DNA of 64,000 nucleotides, from the NCBI GenBank assembly GCA_029432815.1, contig JAROBA010000014.1:1-64000 (forward strand), read 5' to 3'. The number at the start of each line of letters is the position of its first letter. Position 1 is the first letter of the stretch. Below, piece after piece: positions 44,269 to 53,815 of the stretch. The translations under genes were made by a program, and so were the position numbers. The notes under the pieces are model-generated. The model searched no databases, was not told the origin of the DNA, and worked only from the letters and a program-made list of their open reading frames with translations. The DNA is from Pontiellaceae bacterium B1224 (lineage in GTDB: Bacteria > Verrucomicrobiota > Kiritimatiellia > Kiritimatiellales > Pontiellaceae).

Positions 44269-45020
44269 TGAGTGTCTTTATCAGTCTGCTAAAAAAGGAG
44301 TTGCGTACCAGTTTCTACTCTCCCATTGCTTATGTGGTGATGTTTTTCTTCTGGGCGCTGACCGGCGGAAATTTTTACTGGTTACTTGGACAGCTGTCCC
44401 ACGGGGAGTCGCTTACGCTTTCGACGCAGCTGATGTTCAGCGGCCCCATCATCACCTTCGTTCTGCCGTTTGTGATTCCGCTTATTACGATGAGGCTTTT
44501 TGCTGAAGAGCGAAAGCTGGGAACGCTGGAGGCACTGCTCACTACCTCTGTACAGATTCCACAGCTTGTCCTTGCCAAGTTTTTCGGGGCGCTGATCTTT
44601 TTCGTTATCCTGCTGCTACCGTCGATTGTTTATGTGAGTGTTTTATCCCATTTAACACCCGGTGAGCTGGTTGGTTTTCCCGATTACGGGGCTCTTAAAT
44701 CCGGCGTGCTGGGCGTGTTGCTGGTTGGATCGTTGTATGTTTCGGTCGGTCTGTTTATGTCGAGTCTGACCTCGAATCAGATTGTGGCTGCCATCGGCGG
44801 TTTTGCAGTGCTATTCGGATCGTTGATGGGGATGATGTATATGGCCTACACGTCGCAGAGTTCATCGGTCAGGGTCGTGGGGCAATTCTACTCTTCTTTT
44901 GCGCACATGATGGATTTTGCGCGGGGCATTGTGGATAGCAAGATTGTGGTCATGTATCTGGCCAATGTTGCCTGGTTCCTGTTTGCAACGGTGCGGGTTG
45001 TGGAAAGTAAACGGGTTTAG
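44268..45020 (+). CDS. ABC-2 permease, GldF-like
   Basis: 250 aa with six membrane helices. Conserved LLKKELRTSFYSPIAYVV at the start and MRLFAEERKLGTLEALLTTSV in the cytoplasmic loop. Partner of the upstream ATPase. In Bacteroidetes this pair with GldG belongs to the gliding system; in other phyla the substrate is unknown. Confidence 0.9.
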   Translation: MSVFISLLKKELRTSFYSPIAYVVMFFFWALTGGNFYWLLGQLSHGESLTLSTQLMFSGPIITFVLPFVIPLITMRLFAEERKLGTLEALLTTSVQIPQLVLAKFFGALIFFVILLLPSIVYVSVLSHLTPGELVGFPDYGALKSGVLGVLLVGSLYVSVGLFMSSLTSNQIVAAIGGFAVLFGSLMGMMYMAYTSQSSSVRVVGQFYSSFAHMMDFARGIVDSKIVVMYLANVAWFLFATVRVVESKRV

Positions 45021-45031
45021 GCGAGGATTTT

Positions 45032-46477
45032 ATGAAACGTATTTTAACCAATATAAATTCCGTTTTTGCCGTTTTACTGGCCTTCGTTCTGGTGCAGATG
45101 ATCTGCTTTGTTGCAGCTCGAAATCACATCCGCGTGAATCTGAGCGGACGCACTTACTATGAACTTTCTGATAAAACGCTGAAGCTGCTGGAAGGCCTGG
45201 AGCAGGAGGTTACGGTTACCGTCTTTTTCCAGGAGGAACATGCACTCTATCATGACATCGAGAACCTGCTGGAGGAATATCAGTACCATTCCCGCAATAT
45301 CCGGGTTGAATGGGTTGATCCGACTCGTGATATGGCTCGTACGGAACAACTCGCGAATAAATATGGGCTGACAGAAGCCCAGGTGGTTGTTTTTGATATC
45401 GGGGATCGCAGTAAGGTTGTTAAGCAGGGTGAACTTGCAGATCTCGTTAAGGAGAAAGGCCAGAAAGAAGCGAAATTTGTTGCATTCAAGGGCGAGCAGG
45501 CATTTTCCAGTGCGATCTATGGCTTGAAACAGGGGGAAACGCCGAAGGTTTATTTTCTGGTGGGCCACGGCGAGAAAAGGGTTTCAGAATTTGATCCGAT
45601 GAAGGGGTATTCAAGAATCGGAACGGCTGTTCTGCGGGATAATCTGGAGATTGATGAGCTGATGCTCAGCGGCGAAAAACAAATTCCGGAAGATGCGGCG
45701 GCGCTGGTGATTGCCGGGCCTGAAAAAATGATGAGTTCGATTGAGATTGAGATGATCGAAGACTATCTCAGCCGAAGCGGCCGGGTTTTGGTGATGCTCG
45801 ATGCGCTGAAAGAGACGGATCTTGAGCCGATGTTGAGGCGCTGGGGAGTAGCGCTTCGTAACGATATTGTTGTGGATCCGGAAAATACCTTGCGGGGCAG
45901 CGATGTACATGTTCGCCGCTATAATACGCACCCCATCAGTATGGAAATGGACTCGATTGTTCAGTTTATTCTGCCGCGTTCAGTTATGCCGCTGGCCGCA
46001 GAGGATGGCACGGTTGCAGAGGATCGTCCAATGGTGGTCCCGCTGTTTTTCACTTCCGAGAAAAGCTGGTCTGAAACACAGGTTGAAGAATCTACTGCAA
46101 AGTTTGATGCAGGCACCGGTGATTTCCGCGGGGATGATCCAAACCACCCTATTTCGCTGGGTGTGGCTGTTGAACGCGGAGCAACGCAAACCATGCTGGA
46201 TGTGCAGATTAAACCATCGCGGCTGGTGGTTCTCGGCGATTCTGATTTTGTGAGCAACGGCAGTATGGTGGGAGGTAATCAGGATTTGTTTATGAGCGCA
46301 CTGAACTGGTTGCTGGAGCGGGAAGAGCTGATGGCCATTGCTCCGAAAATGATTGAAGAGGTGAAGTTGAGTCTTTCAAGAAAACAGCTCAGCCAGCTTT
46401 TCTGGATCAACGTTGCCGGTATTCCTTCGGTCGCCATGGTAATGGGATTGCTGGTCTGGGTACGCAGAAGAAAATAG
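45032..46477 (+). CDS. GldG-like ABC-associated membrane protein
   Basis: 481 aa. N-terminal membrane helix (about 8-28), then a large periplasmic region starting with YYELSDKTLKLLEGLEQEVTVTVFFQ, typical of the GldG/ABC_transp_aux domain. A C-terminal helix (about 455-475) returns to a basic tail (WVRRRK). Contains the DUF4350-type stretch ALVIAGPEKMMSSIEIEMI. Follows the permease by 11 bases. Confidence 0.85.
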   Translation: MKRILTNINSVFAVLLAFVLVQMICFVAARNHIRVNLSGRTYYELSDKTLKLLEGLEQEVTVTVFFQEEHALYHDIENLLEEYQYHSRNIRVEWVDPTRDMARTEQLANKYGLTEAQVVVFDIGDRSKVVKQGELADLVKEKGQKEAKFVAFKGEQAFSSAIYGLKQGETPKVYFLVGHGEKRVSEFDPMKGYSRIGTAVLRDNLEIDELMLSGEKQIPEDAAALVIAGPEKMMSSIEIEMIEDYLSRSGRVLVMLDALKETDLEPMLRRWGVALRNDIVVDPENTLRGSDVHVRRYNTHPISMEMDSIVQFILPRSVMPLAAEDGTVAEDRPMVVPLFFTSEKSWSETQVEESTAKFDAGTGDFRGDDPNHPISLGVAVERGATQTMLDVQIKPSRLVVLGDSDFVSNGSMVGGNQDLFMSALNWLLEREELMAIAPKMIEEVKLSLSRKQLSQLFWINVAGIPSVAMVMGLLVWVRRRK

Positions 46478-46484
46478 GGGAGTC

Positions 46485-48269
46485 ATGAAGGGTCGTTCCA
46501 CGCTAGTCATTCTTATCAGCATAATCGCGCTCGGAATCTTTATCTGGGCGCAGGAAAGCTGGCGCGCTTACAGTCCGTCTGCGGAGGGGCAGCGCATTCG
46601 TTTGTTTAATCTTGATTCGGACACGCTTCTGTCAATACAGTTTTCCCATTCCAACGGCATCGTGCGGTGCGAAAAGGAAAACGGCGTATGGATGACGAGC
46701 GACCTGGATGGGAATACAGGGCGAGCCGATGAGGCTTTAATTCAGCATATGGTTGCTGGCCTCAATTCTTTGGGTAAGGGAACCACCATTACGGAAAAAC
46801 AGCTTTCTGTGCGGGGCATTGATCCATCGGAATACGGGTTCGACAATCCACTGTCAACTATTACCGCTGTGGATAACCAGGGCCGGCAAACGTGGTTGGT
46901 CGGCCGGGAAACCCCGTTGGGGGAGATGGTGTATGTTAAGACCGATTCGAGTGAGGATATCTACACCATTGCGGATAAGCTGCTAGCCGTTATTCCTCCG
47001 TCAACCGATATCCTTCGCGATCGAATTCTTTTTCCGGGAGAGGCCGCCGGGGTCAGGCGGGTGGAAATTAGAGGTCCTGCCGGGTTTATGCAATTGGTCA
47101 AAGATCCGCAGGAAGGCTGGCGCCTTCAGCAACCGGTTGCTGCCCGAGCCGATGTGAAGGAAGTGGATGCATATATCGAAAAACTCTATCACTTCCGCAT
47201 TGAAGAGTTTATTGCAGATAATGTTTCCGATTTTTCCATCTATGGTCTGCAGGGAGAAACCCGTCAGATTTCGCTGGGGCATGCTGACGGCACTTCACGG
47301 ATGCTGATTATTGGCGATGACATTCCGGAGGATCCCGGATTTGTCTATGCACGGCGGGCCGACGATACATCCGTATTCAGCCTTTCGGCAGATGTGCTTC
47401 AGCTGGTAAATGTGCCTGCTGAACGATTCCGCGATGCCAATGTTCTTTCTGTTCCTCCAGGGAGTATTTCCTCTATTTCGATAACGCATGGTGAAGAGCA
47501 GTTGAGCATGGCGTATGACAGTTCCAAAGGCTGGAACATCAGAAGTCCAGTCGTATGGGAAGCGGATCTTCGGGCGATTTCTGATTTCGTTACGCTATGG
47601 GTCGCTGCCGTTGTAACTGAATTTGATGTTGTGACGAACAGTATACCTGCTGAGTGGATTCTTGAATTCGGGTCTGCGGAATTCGGCACCACAAACCGCC
47701 TTGAAATTCTTCCAACTAATGGAAGTAAAGAGGGACTGCTGATTCGGCGGGATGATGATCCTGCGGTGTACAGGATCAACCTTCCGGTAGTTCCTGAAGG
47801 AATTATAAATCCTTTAGGTTATAAAAACCGCACTGTTTGGAAATTAGATCCGGAGCTGATTGACAAGGTGACGCTGCAGAAGGACGGGTATCTACAGCAG
47901 ATGGTTGAGCGGTCGGAGGATCGATCATTTTCTCCTGCCGGAACCAATGGAAATGTTCGGGTGAATGAGGCGGCTCTGAACAAGTTGATGCGAAGACTGC
48001 AGCGAGTCGATACGCCGGGTTATATCACCTATAATCCACGGGATCTGGATATCTATGGTCTGGCGGAACCGGCAGCCGAACTGTATATCAGCTTAAGCGA
48101 TACGAACCAACTCGGCCGGGTGCTTCTGGTTGGCAGAGAAACCACCGATGGTTTTTATTCAATGATCAAGGGACGCGATGTCATCTTTTATCTAGAAAAG
48201 CCGGTGATTGATGCATTGACCGCTGATTTGATTCAAAATTCTGAATTGGTTGCGCCAGTGAATGAATAG
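46485..48269 (+). CDS. DUF4340 protein of the Gld-like operon
   Basis: 594 aa. One N-terminal membrane helix (about 5-22) anchors a long beta-rich extracytoplasmic region with three DUF4340-like repeats: YGFDNPLSTITAVDNQGRQ then TWLVGRETP, YGLQGETRQISLG..LIIGDDIP, and the last YGLAEPAAELYISL...VLLVGRET. Each has the pattern Y-G-L...V-G. This family regularly follows GldG-like genes. One base before the AsmA-like gene. Confidence 0.87.
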   Translation: MKGRSTLVILISIIALGIFIWAQESWRAYSPSAEGQRIRLFNLDSDTLLSIQFSHSNGIVRCEKENGVWMTSDLDGNTGRADEALIQHMVAGLNSLGKGTTITEKQLSVRGIDPSEYGFDNPLSTITAVDNQGRQTWLVGRETPLGEMVYVKTDSSEDIYTIADKLLAVIPPSTDILRDRILFPGEAAGVRRVEIRGPAGFMQLVKDPQEGWRLQQPVAARADVKEVDAYIEKLYHFRIEEFIADNVSDFSIYGLQGETRQISLGHADGTSRMLIIGDDIPEDPGFVYARRADDTSVFSLSADVLQLVNVPAERFRDANVLSVPPGSISSISITHGEEQLSMAYDSSKGWNIRSPVVWEADLRAISDFVTLWVAAVVTEFDVVTNSIPAEWILEFGSAEFGTTNRLEILPTNGSKEGLLIRRDDDPAVYRINLPVVPEGIINPLGYKNRTVWKLDPELIDKVTLQKDGYLQQMVERSEDRSFSPAGTNGNVRVNEAALNKLMRRLQRVDTPGYITYNPRDLDIYGLAEPAAELYISLSDTNQLGRVLLVGRETTDGFYSMIKGRDVIFYLEKPVIDALTADLIQNSELVAPVNE

Positions 48270-50777
48270 ATGAGAAAAAAGCCAGTCAGTAAACGGGTAT
48301 CCAGGAGACTGTATCATGTAGTCCGAATGACGGTACGTCTCATTAGTGTTCTTGTGGTCTTACTGGTTTGTGCCTTCGTTTTCCTGCGGCTCTACGGCAT
48401 TCCCGGCCCTGTGCTGAGGGAACTGGTCCGACGAGCAAATATCGCAGGAATTCCCGTAAATGTCGAAAATGTTATGCTGACACTCCGGGGTTGGAAGGCA
48501 TCCAACGTTACCTATTACAGTAAACATCCCGACGATTTGGGCCCATTGTTCCGGGCAAAGGAAGTGCTTCTGTTTCGCAAGAGAGTGTTGCCGGGAGAAA
48601 CCGATAAGGGCTGGGAAATTGATATAGAAGCATCTGATATTCAGTGGAATCCATCGGTTGAGTGGGGTGTGAGTATTCCTGAAAACAGCAGTTGCCGGAA
48701 TGTTGATTCGGTTCGTCTTTCTATCGGCATTTTTCCCGATCGTGTCGAGTTCAGTAAGGGAGCAATGACCTGGTTGGGGGTTGATTTCAAGTTGCAGGGC
48801 ACGGTTCTAAAACCGGACCCGGACGCATCGGATTCCATCCGGCCGCGAAGTAAGCCTGGTGGACAACAAAGCACCGTACTTCCGGTGTACGTAAGTTCTG
48901 AGCAGTTTCAGTCATTCGAAGATCAGTTAAGGATTCTTAAAATTGATGGCGAAGCCGAAGTCAATATCGGGTTTCTGATTGATGCCGAAGACTATTCCAA
49001 ATCCGCTGCTGATATCTCGCTTGAGGCACGGCGGGTATCGATCCGCGATATTGATTTTGATGAGCTTCAGATCAAGGGGAGCTATGCATTTCCTGAGCTT
49101 CGGTTTGAGCAGGTCCGTGTAAGCCGGGGCGGAGCGTCTTTCGCCATGGATACGGTTTATGACCTCCAGACGAAGTTGATTCAGGCGAATGTTAATAATT
49201 CGATTAAATCTCCCGAAATGTTGCTGTTAGCCCCCCAGGTGGTGCTGGATCTGTTGGTGAAAGCTCAATTTCAGATTGAGGAATTACCTCAGTTTTCGCT
49301 GCAGCTGGGGCCGGCTGAAGCAGTTGATATTCTGGATGCGGTTTCCGGGTCGTTTTCCATTAGAAACCTAACCTATTGCGGACTGGTGATTGAATCCGCC
49401 CGGGGGCACGTTGAGCGGAAGGATAATCGGTTGGATCTATCCCGGATTCACGCAACGGTCCAGGGGCAGGAAGACCGGGCGGAAGAGGTTGGCAGTGCGT
49501 TGCAGGGCGGTTCTATGGAGGGTAGCGTGTACTGGGATGCAAACGCGAACTGGTTCGGGGTTAAAGCCGAAGGATCCATGGATCCGAATTTGTTCCTGCA
49601 ACCGCTGGCGATTGTCCCGATCGCAACCAATGTGATCGGCCGATTCCATTTTCCGGAAACTTCGCCTCAGATCAGTCTCGAACTGGGGGCGAGTTATGTG
49701 GATTGGAGCACATTTTTTATTCAGGTTCAGGGGATGGGGAATCAGGTGCGTTTTCATGAAGGACTCTGCTCGTCCCTGAATACGACCGCCTTTTATTCCA
49801 ATGCGGTGCTGCGGTTGGATCCCCTCGCAATTATGAGTGGTGCTGATTTTATGAAAGGAACGGCCTCTCTCGATTTCAGAAGCAGCACCGTTAATTTCGA
49901 CGCTTTCGGAACGCTTTCGCCCGAGTTACTAGAGGATGCCGTGTATTCGGATTTCAATCTGTTTGGTAATAAGATCAAAACGTCCGGAAATACCCAGATC
50001 AAAGCCCGCGGGGCCTTGGACTGGAAGACGATGAAGGGCACGGACTTCAGGGCCGAGGTTGAGACAGAACGAATGGAAATCCCTATTGCGGCAATGGACC
50101 ATTTTACCGGAGTCGTAATCGGTGATGGCCCGCAAATCTCCGTTTCCAATGCTGTGTTTGATATTTACGGAGGGAAAGGGAATGGCGAATTTTCCATTCA
50201 GTTTGATCCGGAATCAGCTGGAATGCCATATTCCGCCCGCGTTGACTTACTTGGCTCAGACTTTAAACAGTGTCTGCAGTTTGTGGAGCTCCCCTGTAGA
50301 GAACGGACGGGGGGGACCATGGATGCATCGGCGCGGTTTGAAGCGGATATGCATGAAAATTTCTTCGAGTCGGCCAATGGAACGGGAACCATCGCTGTTG
50401 TGGATGGGGAGCTTACGGATATACCTCTGTTTGCTGGGTTCTCAAAACTGATGCGAAAGGTCATTCCCGGCTTCAATGCCTTGTCAATCACCAGTTTGCA
50501 TGCGGATTATACGATGAATGCCGGGGTCTTAAAGTCTCGCAAGGTGGCCTTTGAGGGAAATGTTTTCAGTGCGAAAGCTTCCGGCACTTATTCGCAAAAA
50601 ACGGGCTTCGATGCGATGGTGCAGGTTCAGTTGCTGAATAAAAAAGGACTTGGAATGGTTATCAGAGCAATTACAAACCCGATATTTAAACTCTTTGAAC
50701 TCCGGTTGAGCGGATCTTTGGCAGATCCTTCCTGGCGGTTGGAGAACTTTACGTCCGGCGGTCAGTCCAAGGAATAA
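48270..50777 (+). CDS. AsmA/DUF3971-like large membrane-anchored protein
   Basis: 835 aa. Membrane helix near 22-42, then long runs of beta strands typical of AsmA/TamB-type hydrophobic-groove proteins. The C-terminus (GTGTIAVVDGELTDIPLFAGF, then LHADYTMNAGVLKSRKVAFEGN) is the AsmA_2-like segment. Starts directly at the DUF4340 stop. Suggests that the operon handles lipids or outer-membrane assembly. Confidence 0.8.
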   Translation: MRKKPVSKRVSRRLYHVVRMTVRLISVLVVLLVCAFVFLRLYGIPGPVLRELVRRANIAGIPVNVENVMLTLRGWKASNVTYYSKHPDDLGPLFRAKEVLLFRKRVLPGETDKGWEIDIEASDIQWNPSVEWGVSIPENSSCRNVDSVRLSIGIFPDRVEFSKGAMTWLGVDFKLQGTVLKPDPDASDSIRPRSKPGGQQSTVLPVYVSSEQFQSFEDQLRILKIDGEAEVNIGFLIDAEDYSKSAADISLEARRVSIRDIDFDELQIKGSYAFPELRFEQVRVSRGGASFAMDTVYDLQTKLIQANVNNSIKSPEMLLLAPQVVLDLLVKAQFQIEELPQFSLQLGPAEAVDILDAVSGSFSIRNLTYCGLVIESARGHVERKDNRLDLSRIHATVQGQEDRAEEVGSALQGGSMEGSVYWDANANWFGVKAEGSMDPNLFLQPLAIVPIATNVIGRFHFPETSPQISLELGASYVDWSTFFIQVQGMGNQVRFHEGLCSSLNTTAFYSNAVLRLDPLAIMSGADFMKGTASLDFRSSTVNFDAFGTLSPELLEDAVYSDFNLFGNKIKTSGNTQIKARGALDWKTMKGTDFRAEVETERMEIPIAAMDHFTGVVIGDGPQISVSNAVFDIYGGKGNGEFSIQFDPESAGMPYSARVDLLGSDFKQCLQFVELPCRERTGGTMDASARFEADMHENFFESANGTGTIAVVDGELTDIPLFAGFSKLMRKVIPGFNALSITSLHADYTMNAGVLKSRKVAFEGNVFSAKASGTYSQKTGFDAMVQVQLLNKKGLGMVIRAITNPIFKLFELRLSGSLADPSWRLENFTSGGQSKE

Positions 50778-50843
50778 GATGTTTCCGATTGATCTCCATC
50801 AAGCGCAGACATATACAACCGGAAACGAATAAAGAGGTATTTC

Positions 50844-51287
50844 ATGAGTTTATTTCACCCTGCTTTATGGGCGGCACTTCTAGGATGGCTGGTTGCGCAG
50901 ACCGCAAAGATGATGAACTGTCTGATTGAGTCTCGTCGGCTGGATTTCAGTTACATGATGAGTACTGGCGGGATGCCGAGTGCTCATTCGGCGATGGCAT
51001 CATCGCTGGCAACATCGCTGGGACTGTGCGAAGGATTTAATTCGCCCATCTTTGCCTTGGGCGCGGCCTTTGCTGTTGTGGTTATGTTTGATGCGCAGAG
51101 TGTGCGAAAGGCGGCCGGAGAGCAGGCAAAACTGCTGAACCAGATCGTCGATGAGCTGTTGCAGGAGCATCATCTGTCGGAAACCAAGCTGAAGGAGCTT
51201 CTGGGTCACACCCGGCTCGAGGTCTTGATGGGGTGCCTGACCGGCATTGCAACGGCGATCGCTTCGTTTCGCTTTATTCATCTCTGA
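50844..51287 (+). CDS. Divergent PAP2 family membrane protein
   Basis: 147 aa, DUF212/divergent PAP2 family. TGGMPSAHSAM is the conserved signature, followed by DAQSVRKAAGEQAKLLN and the basic LLGHTRLEVLMGCLTG. About four membrane helices. The family is related to phosphatidic acid phosphatases, but the activity is unproven. Last gene of the run, followed by a terminator. Confidence 0.9.
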   Translation: MSLFHPALWAALLGWLVAQTAKMMNCLIESRRLDFSYMMSTGGMPSAHSAMASSLATSLGLCEGFNSPIFALGAAFAVVVMFDAQSVRKAAGEQAKLLNQIVDELLQEHHLSETKLKELLGHTRLEVLMGCLTGIATAIASFRFIHL

Positions 51288-51307
51288 TCTTCCAGGCATT
51301 GGAACAC

Positions 51308-51338
51308 AAAAAAAGCGACCGGTTGGCCGCTTTTTTTT
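51308..51338. terminator. Bidirectional terminator between PAP2 and ferredoxin genes
   Basis: AGCGACC / GGCCGCT stem (one mismatch) with GGTT loop; A run on the left and eight T on the right serve both strands. A one-mismatch palindrome copy (51290-51304) lies just in front. Confidence 0.85.
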
Positions 51339-51357
51339 ACATGAGCATAAATCCCGT

Positions 51358-51528
51358 CTAGCCGGCGGAGATTGCGTCTACCGGGCAGGAATCAGCACAG
51401 GCACCACAATCGGTGCAGGTATTAGCGTCGATGACAAACTGATCGTCGCCTTGGCTGATTGCTTCTACTGGGCACGTGGATTCACATGCACCACAGGAAA
51501 TGCACTCGCTGGAAATAACATAGGCCAT
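51358..51528 (-). CDS. 2[4Fe-4S] ferredoxin
   Basis: 56 aa: MAYVISSECISCGACESTCP at the start and a second CTDCGACADSCPVDAIS near the end, i.e. two C-x2-C-x2-C-x3-C-P clusters in an internal duplication of the classic clostridial-type ferredoxin. GGAGA lies upstream at proper spacing. Low-potential electron carrier in the cytoplasm. Divergent from a Fur-type regulator gene, which may control it. Confidence 0.95.
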   Translation of the reverse strand: MAYVISSECISCGACESTCPVEAISQGDDQFVIDANTCTDCGACADSCPVDAISAG

Positions 51529-51669
51529 GATGGTCTCCTTCTTGGTTAGTTAACTCTATCTTGCGTAAAACGGAGCAATATAACAGTAAAAATCTTGATT
51601 ACATCAATAATAATGCGCCATAAACATGTTTATATATAGATTCAATTTAAAAAAGGAAGTTGCGCAAAA

Positions 51670-52146
51670 ATGAGTATTGATGAACAGCAGTTACCCGAAG
51701 AAGTCAGGGAATCAGTGGAAGAAGCCTGGCCGCTGTTTGTGGACTTTCTGAAGAAGAAGGATGCGCGTGTAACCCAGGCGCGAAAGATTGTTCTCACTCA
51801 GGTATTTTCCCGTCACGATCACTTCTGTGCCGACGATTTAGCTGCAGAGCTCTCCAGTGGGCTGAATCATGTCAGCCGGGGAACGGTATACCGTACATTG
51901 GCTCTGATGGAAGAGGCGGGGTTGGTGCGCGTTATTCGCGATACCGATGTTCATGCTCATTATGAACATACCTTCAACCATCCTCATCACGAACATATGA
52001 TTTGCGACAAGTGCGGTCAGTTTATCGAGTTTTCTGACGAGAAGATCATGGAGTTGATTGAAGAAGCCTGCGAACTGCACGAGTTCACGGAGCGAAATCA
52101 TCGGATTGTGGTCTTTGGTACCTGCAAAGACTGCCAGGAATCCTAG
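51670..52146 (+). CDS. fur: Fur-family ferric uptake regulator
   Basis: 158 aa. Winged helix with ARVTQARKIVLTQVF and HVSRGTVYRTLALMEEAGLV. The metal half HPHHEHMICDKCGQFIEFSDE is the classic Fur wording, and CKDC gives the second Cys pair. Distinct from the zur-like gene. The upstream A/T-rich spacer contains the small palindrome TTGAT-tac-ATCAA. Fur versus PerR cannot be decided with certainty. Confidence 0.85.
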   Translation: MSIDEQQLPEEVRESVEEAWPLFVDFLKKKDARVTQARKIVLTQVFSRHDHFCADDLAAELSSGLNHVSRGTVYRTLALMEEAGLVRVIRDTDVHAHYEHTFNHPHHEHMICDKCGQFIEFSDEKIMELIEEACELHEFTERNHRIVVFGTCKDCQES

Positions 52147-52180
52147 TGCAGGATTCGGGGTATGTGCTCCGAAGGTTTGT

Positions 52181-52390
52181 TTAGAGCTGTTGAGCCGCTG
52201 CAATTTCGGCTTTCAGTTCTTTCAGCTCGCAAGAGGGGCACATCACTTTTTCGCCTTTATATACGACACAGTCGTGACTTCCGGAGCATCCCGGTTGTTT
52301 TTTGCGCAATGCATTGATGGTCGCCAGAATTCCAATCGGAACCGCGATAAACAAAAGTGCAATTGTAAACATGGATAAAAAAGTATTCAT
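52181..52390 (-). CDS. Small membrane protein with Cys cluster
   Basis: 69 aa. One N-terminal membrane helix (about 5-26), then a cytoplasmic tail with four Cys (GCSGSHDCVVY and MCPSCELK), probably a metal- or cluster-binding knuckle. It loosely recalls NqrM-type maturation factors, but the spacing differs. Upstream AGGT is a fair ribosome-binding site. Convergent with fur, close to the ferredoxin gene. Confidence 0.6.
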   Translation of the reverse strand: MNTFLSMFTIALLFIAVPIGILATINALRKKQPGCSGSHDCVVYKGEKVMCPSCELKELKAEIAAAQQL

Positions 52391-52525
52391 TATATACCTG
52401 TGAATTAATCATTGCCTCAATCGAGCAGAACTTGACTCTTACCCTGAGCCGTTTAATACTTCAATCCCTTTGTTCATAGAATAATTTGCGTATTAAGGGT
52501 GCGCATTTCCATCGGAAACCGCTTT

Positions 52526-53800
52526 ATGAAAAGAAATAAGAAGATAAACAGCACGCCGAAATCAGCTGGAAGCTACGATCAACTGGGTTCGAATTCAGAT
52601 TTTTATGCAGGCGGTTCACTATCAGAACAGCCGCTGTATAGCCAGCAGCATCATTCTTCCGCGAAAGGTGTGCATGTAACCGGCCGCCATCAGGCCGCGA
52701 AGGGGAAGCGGGAAGAAGGGGGAGATCCTCGGGAAAAAATGGCCATGCTGGCCATTTTGAAGTTATCCATCATATTTATACTGTTGCTTATTGCCTTTTT
52801 CATGCTCTGGAAGGGGATCAGTATTTACGAAGAAAGCGTCTTTATTAAGACACAAAACGAGCAGGACCTTTCTCCGGTTATGAAGGAAATGGTACTGGTT
52901 GATGACTTTGATGTAGAGAGTCAGGAATCGCGCGAACTGTTTGCTGAACGGATCAATATTTGGAAACAGGCAACACGTCTGGTTCGTTCTGCCGATGGTC
53001 TGCTGAACCGGAATAATTATGATCAGGCCATCGCTCGGTGTCAGGAAGCCTTAAAGATCAGTCCCTGGCATGTGGGAGCATTGGAACGTCTGGCGCAACT
53101 GTATTATGACAGAGGCATGTATGTTGAATCCATCAATTCCTATGTTCGGCTGCTCAGTATAGATCCTTCCCGCGTTGATCTTCAGGAAAAGGTGATTCAG
53201 GCGCTGGATGCAAATAGTGATGTCAATGCAGTAGCGTATATGGCTGCGTGGTATCTAGAGGAAAACCCGCATAACGCGAATGTACAGCGCCATTTGGCAA
53301 ACTCCTTGTTCATCAAAGAGGAGTTTGCGGACGCAGCCAATGCATATGAGCGGGTGTTAAAAGATTTTCCCGGAGATGCCGAAGCATTGGAGCAGCAGGC
53401 TAAAGCCTACATGTATCTGGAAGAATATGATGCGGCGCTGAAAACGCTGGAAAAACTGCAGCTGATAAACTACCGCGATTCAAACACCTATCGTTCAATC
53501 GCCGTCTGCCATGCTCAGTTGGAGCAGGGGTTGGAAACCGTACAGACGCTAGGTAAAGCCGCTCACCTTTTTGGTCAGAATATTGTGATGGGATGGATTC
53601 AGGACCCTCGGCTTGATCCGGTTCGTGAGGACCGTAGCTTTCAGGCATTTGCTGATAGAATCGGTGGGGAAGAGTTTCGTAAGTGGCTCGAAAAAGTGGC
53701 TAAAACAATGGAAAACAATGAGCGCGAGGATATTGAACCACAGCTTACCCTTCCGAAAGACGGCATCCTGAAAGAGGAGATACTGCCGTCAGAAAAATGA
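52526..53800 (+). CDS. Membrane-anchored TPR protein
   Basis: 424 aa from ATG 52526; a GTG at 52499 is an in-frame alternative. The polar N-terminal 70 residues are cytoplasmic-like. A membrane helix (about 74-96) is followed by four to five TPRs (about 165-330), including LLNRNNYDQAIARCQEALKI, EFADAANAYERVLKDFPGDA and EYDAALKTLEKLQ. Likely a periplasmic scaffold, possibly for envelope polysaccharide export given the neighbouring glycosyltransferase. Not assigned to a named family. Confidence 0.75.
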   Translation: MKRNKKINSTPKSAGSYDQLGSNSDFYAGGSLSEQPLYSQQHHSSAKGVHVTGRHQAAKGKREEGGDPREKMAMLAILKLSIIFILLLIAFFMLWKGISIYEESVFIKTQNEQDLSPVMKEMVLVDDFDVESQESRELFAERINIWKQATRLVRSADGLLNRNNYDQAIARCQEALKISPWHVGALERLAQLYYDRGMYVESINSYVRLLSIDPSRVDLQEKVIQALDANSDVNAVAYMAAWYLEENPHNANVQRHLANSLFIKEEFADAANAYERVLKDFPGDAEALEQQAKAYMYLEEYDAALKTLEKLQLINYRDSNTYRSIAVCHAQLEQGLETVQTLGKAAHLFGQNIVMGWIQDPRLDPVREDRSFQAFADRIGGEEFRKWLEKVAKTMENNEREDIEPQLTLPKDGILKEEILPSEK

Positions 53801-53815
53801 TCCGTCGTATTCACT

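Noticed and set aside
51249-51262. GCGATCGC as a HIP1-like iterated site
   Set aside because: No enrichment was noticed in the window; the TTCCAA palindrome is the iterated one.
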